DNA of 64,000 nt. Source: Mumia sp. Pv4-285. GTDB taxonomy: Bacteria; Actinomycetota; Actinomycetes; Propionibacteriales; Nocardioidaceae. Positions 7,793-16,174 of this stretch are shown here, piece by piece. The position numbers and the translations under genes are program-made. Every line of letters starts with the position of its first letter. The first letter of the stretch is position 1. The notes under the pieces are model-generated. The model did no database searches and had not been told where the DNA came from. It was given only the letters and a program-made list of their open reading frames with translations. Location of the stretch: positions 3,472,001 to 3,536,000 of the forward strand of contig NZ_CP162023.1 in NCBI RefSeq assembly GCF_041320275.1. The letters run 5' to 3'.

Positions 7793-8758
7793 GTGAGCCA
7801 CCCAGTCGCGAATCGCCGCACGTTCGGGCGAGGCCGATGGAGCGCGGCCGACCTCGTCGAGCGCAAGCGTCGGCAGGATCTGCGGATCAGCGTCGTCCTT
7901 CCTGCACGTGACGAGGAGAAGACGATCGGCAGCATCGTCGAACGCCTCGTCGCCGACCTGGTCGACGGCGAACCCCTCGTCGACGAGCTCGTCGTCGTCG
8001 ACTCCGACTCGACGGACGCCACGTACGAGGTGGCGGCCGCGGCAGGCGCCCGCGTGCACCGCGCGTCGGAGATCGCCCCCGAGCTCGGCAGCCGGCCGGG
8101 CAAGGGCGAGGCGATGTGGAAGTCGCTGTTCGTCACCGAGGGCGACGTCCTGGTGTTCATGGACGCCGACCTCGTCGAGTGGGACACCGACTTCGTCGTC
8201 AGTCTCGTCGGCCCGTTCCTCGAGGACCCGGCGATCGACCTCGTCAAGGGCTTCTACGAGCGGCCCCTGATCCTCGGGGACGGTTCGGCGCTGGCGGCGG
8301 GGCGCGTCACCGAGCTCGTCGCCCGCCCGGTCATCGCCCTGCAGTGGCCGGAGCTGAGCGGACTCGTCCAGCCGCTCGCCGGCGAGTGGGCGATCCGGCG
8401 CTCGTGGTTCGCCGAGCTGTCCGTTCCCACCGGCTACGCGGTCGAGCTGGCCGCCCTCGTCGACACCGCCGCCGCGCATGGCGCGTCGGCGATCGCGCAG
8501 GTCGACCTGGGCCGTCGTGAGCACGGGCACCAAGGCCTGCACGACCTCGGTGTGATGGCTACGCAGATCCTCGCGATGGCGCGCGACCGTGCCCGCGCCG
8601 ACGGCACCGCCGGACCGGAGACCGTGCACCTCCGCCAGTTCGCGATCCGCGACGAGGAGCCGGTCGCTCTCGACCGGTTCGTCCCCGTCGACGAGCGCCC
8701 TCCTGCCGTCACCGTGCCCCGCTACGCCAGCAGGGACGCTGCGGAGCACCCGTGCTGA
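7793..8758 (+). CDS. gpgS: Glucosyl-3-phosphoglycerate synthase
   Basis: The 321-residue GT-A glycosyltransferase (GT81) matches mycobacterial GpgS through ISVVLPARDEEKTIGSIVE, VVDSDSTDAT, SRPGKGEAMWKSL, the metal-binding VFMDADLVEW, and QPLAGEWAIRR. It joins glucose to 3-phosphoglycerate, the first step to glucosylglycerate or methylglucose lipopolysaccharide. GTG 7793 has no clear ribosome binding site but follows a TACCAT box by 7 bases, so a leaderless mRNA is possible. It overlaps folP2, the same partner it has in Mycobacterium (Rv1208/Rv1207), although the order is reversed. Confidence 0.93.
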   Translation: MSHPVANRRTFGRGRWSAADLVERKRRQDLRISVVLPARDEEKTIGSIVERLVADLVDGEPLVDELVVVDSDSTDATYEVAAAAGARVHRASEIAPELGSRPGKGEAMWKSLFVTEGDVLVFMDADLVEWDTDFVVSLVGPFLEDPAIDLVKGFYERPLILGDGSALAAGRVTELVARPVIALQWPELSGLVQPLAGEWAIRRSWFAELSVPTGYAVELAALVDTAAAHGASAIAQVDLGRREHGHQGLHDLGVMATQILAMARDRARADGTAGPETVHLRQFAIRDEEPVALDRFVPVDERPPAVTVPRYASRDAAEHPC

Positions 8759-9612
8759 GGCTGGGACGCAGGACCTTCGGCGACGACGAGACGCTGATGA
8801 TGGCGATCGTCAACCGGACGACCGACTCGTTCTACGACAAGGGCGCCACCTGGCAGGAGGACGCTGCGCTCGAACGCGTCCGTACGGTCGTCGACCAGGG
8901 TGCCGAGATCGTCGACATCGGCGGCATCAAGGCTGCACCGGGTGCCGAGATCGACGCGGACGAGGAGATGCGCCGCGTCGTCGACTTCGTCGCCAAGGTG
9001 CGGGCGGAGCACCCCGACCTCGTCATCAGCGTCGACACGTGGCGTGCCAGCGTCGGACGCGCCGTGTGCGCGGAGGGTGCCGACCTGCTGAACGACGCGT
9101 GGGGCGGTGCCGACCCGGCGCTGGCCGAGGTCGCGGCGGAGTTCGACGTGGGCCTGGTGTGCACGCACGTCGGCCCGCAGCAGCCGCGAACCCGCCCGCA
9201 CCGGGTCGAGTACGACGACGTGGTCGCCGACGCGATCGCCACTACCGTGGGGCTCGCCGAGCGCGCGGTGAGCCTCGGCGTCGACCGGGACCGGGTCCTC
9301 ATCGACCCGGCGCACGACTTCGGCAAGACCACCTGGCAGTCGCTGGAGGTCACGCGCCGTCTCGACGAGATGGTCGCCAGCGGGTGGCCGGTGCTCGTGT
9401 CGCTGTCCAACAAGGACTTCGTCGGAGAGTCGCTCGGCCTGCCGGTGGGCCAGCGCCTGATGGGTACGCTCGGTGCCTCCGCGGTCTGCGCCTGGCACGG
9501 CGCCCGGGTGTTCCGGGTCCACGAGGTGGTCGAGACCCGGCAGGTCGTCGACATGGTCTCCACGATCCGTGGGGTCCGGCCGCCGAGCCGCGTCGTACGG
9601 GGCCTCGCGTGA
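8752..9612 (+). CDS. folP2: Dihydropteroate synthase homologue FolP2 type
   Basis: The 286-residue TIM-barrel protein has MAIVNRTTDSFYDKGATW in place of the canonical NVTPDSFSDGG loop, and then IDPAHDFGKTTWQSL and RVHEV. This pattern is that of mycobacterial FolP2 (Rv1207), which is a paralogue reported not to replace true dihydropteroate synthase. The GTG start lies inside the end of gpgS (7-bp overlap), showing translational coupling. Its constant link with gpgS suggests a role tied to glucosylglycerate or polysaccharide metabolism rather than folate, but this is inference. Confidence 0.88.
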   Translation: MLRLGRRTFGDDETLMMAIVNRTTDSFYDKGATWQEDAALERVRTVVDQGAEIVDIGGIKAAPGAEIDADEEMRRVVDFVAKVRAEHPDLVISVDTWRASVGRAVCAEGADLLNDAWGGADPALAEVAAEFDVGLVCTHVGPQQPRTRPHRVEYDDVVADAIATTVGLAERAVSLGVDRDRVLIDPAHDFGKTTWQSLEVTRRLDEMVASGWPVLVSLSNKDFVGESLGLPVGQRLMGTLGASAVCAWHGARVFRVHEVVETRQVVDMVSTIRGVRPPSRVVRGLA

Positions 9613-9622
9613 GGAGGTCCAG

Positions 9623-10267
9623 GTGATCGTCGCCGGAGCCGTGTGCCCCGCTCCCCCGCTGCTGCTCCCCGAGCTCGCGGGCCGTGACGACGTCGGTCGT
9701 GAGCTGCGGGACGCCAGCGTGCGCGCCGTCGCTGACCTCGTGGCGAGCCGGCCCGCCGTCCTCGTCGTCGTCACCGTCGAGGACCCGGTGCGCTCGCCCT
9801 CGGTGGCCGAGCGGGTCGCCGAGCTCCTGGTGAGCACGGCCCTCGCCGCCGCCGGGCCGGCCGATCAGCCCCGCGTCGAGCACCTCGTCGTCCCCGCCGA
9901 CGCCGACGCCGCTCACCTCGAGAAGCTCGCCCAGCCCTTGGTCGAACGCCCCGAGCGCGCCGCGCTGCTGGTACTCGGCGAGGGCAGCGCGCGCCGGAGC
10001 GAGAAGGCACCCGGCTATCTGGACCCGCGTGCCGCGGCGTACGACGCGGTGACACGGACCGCCCTCGCGACACCGGATCCCGACGCGCTGCTGGCCCAGG
10101 ACGTCGAGCTGGCCGACACGCTGCTCGCCGCCGGCCACCGGGCACTCGTCGTGCTCGCGGCGGTCATGCGGGACACGGCTCCTGCACCGACCGGAGACCT
10201 CCGGTGGGACGACGACCCGTTCGGGGTCCAGTACTTCGTGGTGGTGTGGTCGTGCGCGTCCTCCTGA
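9623..10267 (+). CDS. Class III extradiol-dioxygenase-like protein (LigB superfamily), function unknown
   Basis: The 214-residue protein resembles a conserved actinobacterial family of the LigB/MEMO fold: VIVAGAVCPAPPLLLPELA at the start, LLVLGEGSARRSEKAPGYLDPRAAAYD in the centre, and LADTLLAAGHRALVVLAA near the end. The histidine ligands of true dioxygenases are not obvious, so enzymatic activity is uncertain. GTG 9623 has GAGGAGG six bases upstream, 10 bases after folP2. The stop codon lies within the tandem repeat that opens the next gene. The operon context suggests a metabolic role shared with gpgS-folP2-ribD-like. Confidence 0.65.
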   Translation: MIVAGAVCPAPPLLLPELAGRDDVGRELRDASVRAVADLVASRPAVLVVVTVEDPVRSPSVAERVAELLVSTALAAAGPADQPRVEHLVVPADADAAHLEKLAQPLVERPERAALLVLGEGSARRSEKAPGYLDPRAAAYDAVTRTALATPDPDALLAQDVELADTLLAAGHRALVVLAAVMRDTAPAPTGDLRWDDDPFGVQYFVVVWSCASS

Positions 10268-11085
10268 ACGATCTCGGTCTCCTGAACGATCTCGGTCTCC
10301 CGAACGATCTCGGTCTCCCGAAGGACTTCGGCGCCACCGAGGCCGACCGATCTGGCGAGGTCGACCTCGCCGACCTCTACGCCTACCCGCCCGACGCGGG
10401 CAGCGGCTGGTGGTCGCGGGCCAACATGGTCACGACGCTCGACGGTGCGGCGACCGGGAGCGACGGGCTCGCCGGCACGATCAGCGACGAGTTCGACCAG
10501 GAGGTGTTCGGGCTTCTCCGGGCGCTGGCCGACGTCGTCGTCGTGGGCGCCGGCACGGTCGAGCTGGAGGGCTATCGCGCTCCGAGACCGCCCGCCGCCG
10601 CCTGGGCCGCACGACGGGACGGACGCCCACCGGCACCGGCGCTGGCGGTGGTGAGCCGGCGCGGGCGCGTTCCCGAGTCGCTCGTCGCAGAACCCCGTGA
10701 GGGCCACGGCGAGGTGCTGCTGGTGACGTGCGAAGCGGCGGGCAGGGAGGCGTTGGACCACGCCGCCGAGCTGCTCGGGCCTGACGGCGTGCTCGTCGTC
10801 GGGGAGCACGAGGTCGATCTCGTCACGATGACCGAGGCGTTCGTCGCGCGCGGCTGGACCCGCGGCCTGTGCGAGGGCGGCCCGACGTTCCTCGCGACGA
10901 TGGTCACCACCGGGCTCGTCGACGAGCTCTGCCTGACGATCTCCCCGCTGATGGTCGCGGGGGCACACCCGCGGATCGCGCACGGCCTGGGCAGCCACCG
11001 CGCGGCGGTGCCTCGCCTGCTCCTCGAGCACGACGGCGCGCTGCTCGGACGGTGGGCCCTCGGCGCGACGGACCCGCCCGCCTGA
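10252..11085 (+). CDS. RibD C-terminal-domain reductase (Rv2671-like pyrimidine reductase family)
   Basis: The 277-residue protein has the RibD/dihydrofolate-reductase-like fold: WWSRANMVTTLDGAATGSDGLAGTISDEFD, then LRALADVVVVGAGTVELEGY, and the late GLCEGGPTFLATM. It resembles M. tuberculosis Rv2671, which can act as an alternative dihydrofolate reductase. GTG 10252 overlaps the previous gene by 16 bp. Just after the start come four tandem 18-bp repeats giving a hexapeptide L-(L/P)-(N/K)-D-(L/F)-G four times, which lengthens the N-terminus beyond the usual family start. No cytidine-deaminase domain is attached, so it is not a complete RibD. Confidence 0.78.
   Translation: MRVLLNDLGLLNDLGLPNDLGLPKDFGATEADRSGEVDLADLYAYPPDAGSGWWSRANMVTTLDGAATGSDGLAGTISDEFDQEVFGLLRALADVVVVGAGTVELEGYRAPRPPAAAWAARRDGRPPAPALAVVSRRGRVPESLVAEPREGHGEVLLVTCEAAGREALDHAAELLGPDGVLVVGEHEVDLVTMTEAFVARGWTRGLCEGGPTFLATMVTTGLVDELCLTISPLMVAGAHPRIAHGLGSHRAAVPRLLLEHDGALLGRWALGATDPPA
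10261..10332 (+). repeat. Four tandem 18-bp repeats inside a coding region
   Basis: The units start at 10261, 10279, 10297 and 10315 with consensus CTCCYGAACGATCTCGGT. The first two are identical, the third has one change, and the fourth has diverged further. The array is in frame for the RibD-like protein. Unit 1 also supplies the TGA of the upstream gene (10265-10267). Confidence 0.95.
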
Positions 11086-11098
11086 CCGACGCGACCGC

Positions 11099-11782
11099 TC
11101 AGAGGTCGGTGACCCGCAGTCCCGCGTGGACCTTGTAGCGACGGTTGACGCTGATCAGGTTCGCGGTGAGCGCCTCGACCTGGTGGGCGTTGCGGAGCCG
11201 TCCGCCGTACACGCCGCGGACGCCGGGGATCGCCGAGGCGAGCTCCTGGACGAGGTCGGTGGCCTCGCGGTCGTCACCGAGCACGAGGACGTCGGTGTCG
11301 ACGGACTCGACCTCGGGATCCTCGAGAAGGACGGCCGAGACGTGGTGGAACGCCGCGGTGACCACCGACTCGGGAAGGACGGCGCGCGCCTGCTGCGCGG
11401 CGGATCCCTCCTCGACCGGCAGAGCGTAGGCGCCCTGCTTGTCGAAGCCGAGCGGGTTGACGCAGTCGACGACGATCTTGCCGGCGAGGCTCGGGGCGAG
11501 CTCGACGAGGAGCTCCCGGTGCCCGTCCCACGGCACGGCCACGAGCACGATGTCTCCAGCAGCGGCGGCGTCGGCGTTCGTCGCGCCGGTCACGGAGGCC
11601 GATCCGGCGCCGATCGACGCGGTGAGCGTCGCGGCGACGTCGGCGGCACGCCCGGCGTCACGCGAGCCGAGGACGACAGAGACCCCGGCGGCGGCGAAAC
11701 GTCGGGCCAGCCCGCGCCCCTGCGGGCCGGTGCCACCGAGAACGGCCACGGTCCGATCGGCCCACTGTTCAGACATCGTCAT
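11099..11782 (-). CDS. npdG: NADPH-dependent F420 reductase
   Basis: The 227-residue protein has the Fno/NpdG pattern: TVAVLGGTGPQGRGLARRFAAAGVSVVLGSRD for NADP binding, VLVAVPWDGH, VDCVNPLGFD, AFHHVSA, and LVLGDDREA. It moves hydride between NADPH and coenzyme F420, so the organism very likely makes F420. ATG 11782 is chosen because AGAGGAA lies six bases upstream; ATG 11776 is also in frame. It is convergent with the RibD-like gene and stands alone, with a gap of about 160 bases upstream that shows no other gene. Confidence 0.9.
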   Translation of the reverse strand: MTMSEQWADRTVAVLGGTGPQGRGLARRFAAAGVSVVLGSRDAGRAADVAATLTASIGAGSASVTGATNADAAAAGDIVLVAVPWDGHRELLVELAPSLAGKIVVDCVNPLGFDKQGAYALPVEEGSAAQQARAVLPESVVTAAFHHVSAVLLEDPEVESVDTDVLVLGDDREATDLVQELASAIPGVRGVYGGRLRNAHQVEALTANLISVNRRYKVHAGLRVTDL

Positions 11783-11940
11783 GCTGCGTTCCTCTCATCG
11801 CCGCCCCTGCTCCGGCGGCAACCGTCTCCGGACCCTGGTGCGGCCCGTCTGGTGCTCACCCTGCCAGGAGACCGTCGACGCCTGGCACGCGGTCCACCGA
11901 TCGGATGGTGCCGCAGCAACGACCGTCGGCTCCGGCGGTC

Positions 11941-13038
11941 TCAGCTGAGGTCGTCGAGCGCGCGGCGCGCCCTCGCCTCCTCGCGCTCGGCGGCTGCGGT
12001 CGCACGACGTGCTTCCTTCGCCGTGCGGTGACCACGCGTCAGGGCCTCTTCGACCGCGACGAGCTCGTCCTGCAGAGCGGTGCGGCGCTGCTCGAGGTCG
12101 TTGACCGCGGCGCTCGCCTCGGTCGCACGCTGCTGCGCCGCGGCCGCCTCCTCGCGCGCGCTGCTCAACCGGTCCTCGGCGTCCTTCCGAGTGGCTTCCG
12201 CCTGCTTGCGGGTCGCCTCGGCCTTCTTCCGCCGCGCTTCGTCGGCCTTGGTCGACGCGTCGGCCTTCGGCTTCCTCGCCGTGCCTGCCTTCGGCGTGCT
12301 GCGTGCATCGGGCCTGCGCCTGCGCGGTGCATCGGTCGGTTCCGACGACGTCCGGTCGGCTCCGCGCGCCTTCCGTGCCGGCCGGTCGGCCGTCCGTGGT
12401 TCGGTCGCGCGGCGTGTGCTCGCCGGCTCGGGTGACGGCACCAGCCGGAGGTGCGGTCGCCCGACCACCTCGCCGACCGCCTCCGGGAGGGCCACGAGGC
12501 CGTCGAGGTCGATCGGCTCGAACCCCGTCGCGGTCAGGGAGTCGACCAGCAGGCCTGTCTCGAGCGCGGCGGCCGCGCGGGCGTCGGCCAGCGCGGCGTT
12601 CAACGTGGTCGCGACCGCGTCCGCGCCGGGGTCTCCGAGGGGCTCACCCGCCTGCTCCGCGAGCCGGCGGGCAGCGCCGACCAGCTCGGCGACGAGCTCA
12701 CGCCGCCGAGAAGCCGCCCCCCGCAGCACGGCCGCGTCGAGGCGCTCCTGCGCGTCGCGAAGCTCCGTGCCCAGCTCGAGCAGCGCCTCGACCCGAGAGC
12801 GCTCCTCCCGCACCAGGAGGTTCGTCGCCCAGGCCGCCTTCGTCGGCTTGCGCAAGGCCGCGATGCGTCGGGCCAACGGGGCGTCGCCCGACGCCCGCGC
12901 CTCCTTCGCCGCCGCGGTGCGGGTGCTGACGAAGTCTGCGGGCAGCGCGCCGTACAGCTCGTGCGCCACGTCCTCGATGGCCACCGCCACCCCCGTCCCG
13001 TCCGAGCCGACCGCTCCGTCGGCCGTTCTTCGGATCAT
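11941..13038 (-). CDS. Conserved actinobacterial coiled-coil protein, function unknown
   Basis: The 365-residue protein has an N-terminal conserved block (LPADFVSTRTAAAKEARASG, then RRIAALRKPTKAAWATNLLV) seen in many actinobacterial hypothetical proteins. A helical domain is followed by a Pro/Arg/Lys-rich linker (about 200-255). A long charged coiled coil follows with Ala-Glu-Arg-Lys heptads and repeats such as KKAEATRKQAEATRKDAE. No enzyme motif or signal peptide is visible. The start is uncertain because the first 20 residues are poorly conserved-looking. The function cannot be assigned. Confidence 0.7.
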   Translation of the reverse strand: MIRRTADGAVGSDGTGVAVAIEDVAHELYGALPADFVSTRTAAAKEARASGDAPLARRIAALRKPTKAAWATNLLVREERSRVEALLELGTELRDAQERLDAAVLRGAASRRRELVAELVGAARRLAEQAGEPLGDPGADAVATTLNAALADARAAAALETGLLVDSLTATGFEPIDLDGLVALPEAVGEVVGRPHLRLVPSPEPASTRRATEPRTADRPARKARGADRTSSEPTDAPRRRRPDARSTPKAGTARKPKADASTKADEARRKKAEATRKQAEATRKDAEDRLSSAREEAAAAQQRATEASAAVNDLEQRRTALQDELVAVEEALTRGHRTAKEARRATAAAEREEARARRALDDLS

Positions 13039-13051
13039 GGCAGACCGGGCA

Positions 13052-13083
13052 CCCGTCGGCCGCCCGCAGCGGCGACCGACGGG
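13052..13083 (-). terminator. Hairpin after the esterase gene
   Basis: CCCGTCGG (13052-13059) pairs with CCGACGGG (13076-13083), with a small inner stem in the loop. It lies just after the esterase stop on the minus strand. No T-run follows. Confidence 0.45.
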
Positions 13084-13090
13084 CCGGCTG

Positions 13091-15031
13091 TCACCCCAGG
13101 CGGACGCGGTCGCCGCGCCGCCGGAAAGCCGACGGGCTGTAGTACCGCGTCACCTCGCCGCGACGGTCGACCTCCGCACTGAAGTGCTGGAGGTAGTCCC
13201 ACAGCAGCGGGGTCTCCTCCGCCATCGTGTTGTGCGAGCGGTAGTGGTTGCGCGACACCTTGAGGACCGGCACGGTCGTCCGACCGTGACGTTTCGTCCA
13301 GGTCCACGTCTCGAAGCGGTCCTCCCACCCGCTGCGCTCGCCCTGGCTGTCGACGTCGGCGAGATCGAGACCGTTCGCCGCGAGGTGGTACGCCGCCCAC
13401 TGGTCGAGCGTGTTGACCGTGTCGTCCCAGAGGTCGCCCTCGAGGTTCGCCAGGTCGCCGTAGCCGTAGACGAGGTAGTTCGGGATCGCCTCGTTGCTGG
13501 CCGGGTGGTCGACGCCGTCGATGCGGACGTTGCCGGACGCGTTCGGGGCCGCCGCGCCGGACGTCGAGGCGACCGCCGCGAAGTAGGCCGGCGCCCCGAT
13601 CGCGAAGCTCTGCGTCAGCATGCTGCCCGCCGACTGACCGGTCGAGTAGAACCGCGTCGGATCCACCGCGTACTCGCGCAGCACCACGTCGCGCAGCTGG
13701 CGGTAGAACGTGTTGGACGCCGAGTGGCTCACGGAGACGGAGGTGTTGCTGTACTGCTCGCAGATCACCACGAGGATGCAGCCCTCCTCCTCGGCCACCT
13801 TCCACCACTGGGTGGCGTCGAGGAAGACCTTGTCGGTCTGGCTGTTGCCAGGCCACACGAAGACGACCGGCGCCGCCCTCCCCCAACGCCTGCGCGCCGA
13901 CCTCGGCACGTGGACGAGGTACTCGCGGACGTACCCCTCGACCATCATCGTCCGCACCTCGATGCCGAGGTCGTCGAGGTGTCCCCGCTCGTAGAGCTGG
14001 TTGCCGTAGGCGAAGAAGTTCTCGTAGCGCGTGTAGTAGGTGAGGAACGCGACGAGGTGGTGCGTGGTCGACGGGTCCCACGGGTCGGTACGACGCTCGT
14101 CGACAGCGACCTGCGACACCGGTCCCGCGTGCGAGGTCATCCACCGGTCGGAGCGGCGACGCTGCTCGTAGACCACGCCCATCGTGCGGTCGCGCTCCCC
14201 CCGCCAGTCGGTGTCGTTGGCCCGCTTCCAGTACGCGAGGCTGTCCGAGAACGACCTCCGCGGGTCGACGTACCAGGTCGGCAGCAGCGTCTCCTCGTAC
14301 GAGATCAGGTCGAACCCCTCGGGGAACTCGACCGGCACGTAGTTGTCGGTGGTGCCGTCGAACTCGCGGTCCGCGTACGACTCCAGGTAGGCGCGGTCGA
14401 GGCCAGAGGAGCCGACGTACGCCTGGCTGATCACCCGCAGCGGGTTCGCGACGGCCCACGCCTCGAGCGGCGCGGCACCGGCGCCGTACCCGACGAAGTA
14501 GTGGACGCCGAAGATCGAGAAGTAGCGGTTGGACTGGTAGAACGCCATCACCTGGTTGACGTACGCCGCCTCCTCCGCGGGCGTTCCCCAGCCTCCCGCG
14601 CCGGGCTCGAGCACGACGAGTCCCTCCTCCCGGCGGTAGGCGACGTCGACCCAGCCGGACCGTTCGAGGAACTCCTCGGTGTCCACGCCGTCCGGGAGCG
14701 CGATGACGGTGTAGTACGAGCGGATCGGCGTCTCGGGCGAGATGTAGACCTTCGCGGTCCGGACCTCCTCGCCGACGGTGAACGACTTCTGCCACCAGCC
14801 GGTCATCTCCCGGGGAAGCTTGTTGGCGCGTGAGTAGTCGTACGCCGGGAACGGCCGGTCGTCCAGCGAACCCGGCTCGCCGAGCTTCGGTGCCGGGCGT
14901 CTCCGGAGGCCGGCCGCGGCCGGTGACGATGCCGCAGCCCCGGCGGTCATCGCTGCCGCGCCGTTCGCCACCGCCACACCGAGCACCCCCGCTGCCGCAC
15001 CCTTCAGGACCTGTCGTCGATTGGCTGCCAT
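13091..15031 (-). CDS. Tat-exported esterase, PHB-depolymerase/feruloyl-esterase-like (CE1-type)
   Basis: The 646-residue protein starts with a twin-arginine signal (NRRQVLKGAAAGVLGVAVANG) and an Ala-rich cleavage region, so it is secreted folded. The C-terminal half is an alpha/beta hydrolase: APVVFVWPGNSQTDKVFLD, then GQSAG (465-469) with nucleophile Ser467. This resembles PHB depolymerases and feruloyl or acetylxylan esterases. Residues 60-330 form a large N-terminal domain I do not recognise. ATG 15031 has AAGGAG upstream. The divergent LacI regulator and its palindromes suggest induction by a plant-type carbohydrate. Confidence 0.72.
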   Translation of the reverse strand: MAANRRQVLKGAAAGVLGVAVANGAAAMTAGAAASSPAAAGLRRRPAPKLGEPGSLDDRPFPAYDYSRANKLPREMTGWWQKSFTVGEEVRTAKVYISPETPIRSYYTVIALPDGVDTEEFLERSGWVDVAYRREEGLVVLEPGAGGWGTPAEEAAYVNQVMAFYQSNRYFSIFGVHYFVGYGAGAAPLEAWAVANPLRVISQAYVGSSGLDRAYLESYADREFDGTTDNYVPVEFPEGFDLISYEETLLPTWYVDPRRSFSDSLAYWKRANDTDWRGERDRTMGVVYEQRRRSDRWMTSHAGPVSQVAVDERRTDPWDPSTTHHLVAFLTYYTRYENFFAYGNQLYERGHLDDLGIEVRTMMVEGYVREYLVHVPRSARRRWGRAAPVVFVWPGNSQTDKVFLDATQWWKVAEEEGCILVVICEQYSNTSVSVSHSASNTFYRQLRDVVLREYAVDPTRFYSTGQSAGSMLTQSFAIGAPAYFAAVASTSGAAAPNASGNVRIDGVDHPASNEAIPNYLVYGYGDLANLEGDLWDDTVNTLDQWAAYHLAANGLDLADVDSQGERSGWEDRFETWTWTKRHGRTTVPVLKVSRNHYRSHNTMAEETPLLWDYLQHFSAEVDRRGEVTRYYSPSAFRRRGDRVRLG

Positions 15032-15098
15032 CGTGATCTCCTTCGAACGAGATGCAGATCACGTCACGGTGTCCGCGCGGCTGTCAGCGGGTCAAAAA

Positions 15099-15161
15099 GT
15101 TGCCGTGAAGTTGCACGAAGATCGCGGGGATCCGATGGCAACCGGCGGCAACTCGTTGCCG
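15099..15161. promoter_or_regulatory. Cluster of GTTGCC/GGCAAC operator elements
   Basis: The gap between the esterase and the LacI gene holds a 16-bp inverted repeat CGGCAAC-TC-GTTGCCG (15146-15161). Further half sites are TGGCAAC (15136-15142) and GTTGCCG (15099-15105), with GTTGCAC nearby. A LacI-family protein encoded beside it is the natural ligand. Multiple sites fit looping or control of both divergent genes. Confidence 0.65.
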
Positions 15162-15190
15162 TCCACGCACGGCGATGACTGAATGGCGGC

Positions 15191-16174
15191 ATGGGGAGGC
15201 CGACGATCTACGACGTCGCCGAAGCCGCCGGCGTGGCACCGTCGACGGTGTCTCGGGCATTCTCCGACCCGCTTCGGCTCAGCGAGCACACCCGCCACCG
15301 CGTCCTCGACACGGCCGCCGCGCTCGGCTACCGCAGTCGCCGTCGACGGGCACCGGCCGGAAGGTCGCGGACGATCGCGATGGTCGTCTCCGACATCACC
15401 AACCCGCACTACTTCGAGCTCGTCCGTGGTGCCGAGCTGGGAGCGAAGGCCGCGGGATACACGTTGGTCCTGGTCAACGCGGAGGAGACTCCTCGTGTCG
15501 AGTACGACCAGATCCAGCAGCTGTCACGGTCGGTCGACGGCTTCGTGCTGGCAGCGAGCAGGCTTCCTGACGAGAACCTCGTCCAGATCGCCGCCGTCAG
15601 AGGGGTCGTACTCCTCAACCGCGAGCTGGCCGGCGCCCCCAGCGCGTCGCTGGACCATGCCGACGGGTGCCGGCAGATCGTCGAGCACCTCGCGTCGCTC
15701 GGGCACCGCGAGCTGGTCTACCTGTCGGGCCCCCCGACCTCGTGGATGGCGAGCCACCGGTGGACGGAGCTGCGGAGGACGGCGGACCAGCTCGGACTGA
15801 CCTTGCACCGCGCCGGCCCGTTCGTCCCGCGAGCGTCCCACGGGGCAGCGGCTGCGGACGCCGCCCTGACGACGTCGGCGAGCGCGATCGTCGCCCACAA
15901 CGACCTGCTGGCGATCGGTGTCCTCCAACGGCTCGTGCAGCGGGGCTTGCGCGTCCCCGCGGACGTCAGCGTCGTCGGGTTCGACGACATCTTCGCCGCC
16001 GAGCTCTGTCACCCCACCCTCACGACGCTCGGCGGCTCCCACGTCGACGTGGGGAGAGCGGGCGTCCAGATCCTGCTCGACGAGCTCGATGGCGGGACCG
16101 ATCACGACAAGAGCCGGCTGCCCCGCCGCGCGGTCATTCCCTCGGAGCTGCGGATCCGGGCGTCGACGGGGTGA
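15191..16174 (+). CDS. LacI-family transcriptional regulator
   Basis: The 327-residue protein starts with the LacI helix-turn-helix (PTIYDVAEAAGVAPSTVSRAF) and the hinge helix region. A periplasmic-binding-like domain follows with IAMVVSDITNPHYFELVRGAE, SAIVAHNDLLAIGVLQ and VSVVGFDDI. The end lacks a long tail. It is divergent from the Tat esterase and flanked by GGCAAC/GTTGCC palindromes, so it probably represses itself and the esterase and responds to a sugar. Its 3' end overlaps the convergent acetyltransferase by 41 bp. Confidence 0.92.
   Translation: MGRPTIYDVAEAAGVAPSTVSRAFSDPLRLSEHTRHRVLDTAAALGYRSRRRRAPAGRSRTIAMVVSDITNPHYFELVRGAELGAKAAGYTLVLVNAEETPRVEYDQIQQLSRSVDGFVLAASRLPDENLVQIAAVRGVVLLNRELAGAPSASLDHADGCRQIVEHLASLGHRELVYLSGPPTSWMASHRWTELRRTADQLGLTLHRAGPFVPRASHGAAAADAALTTSASAIVAHNDLLAIGVLQRLVQRGLRVPADVSVVGFDDIFAAELCHPTLTTLGGSHVDVGRAGVQILLDELDGGTDHDKSRLPRRAVIPSELRIRASTG

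Noticed and set aside
12080-14833. 917-codon open frame on the plus strand
   Set aside because: It is antisense to the coiled-coil gene and the Tat esterase, both of which have clear family sequence. Its own translation is Arg/Val/Asp-rich without motifs, the usual artefact of high G+C.
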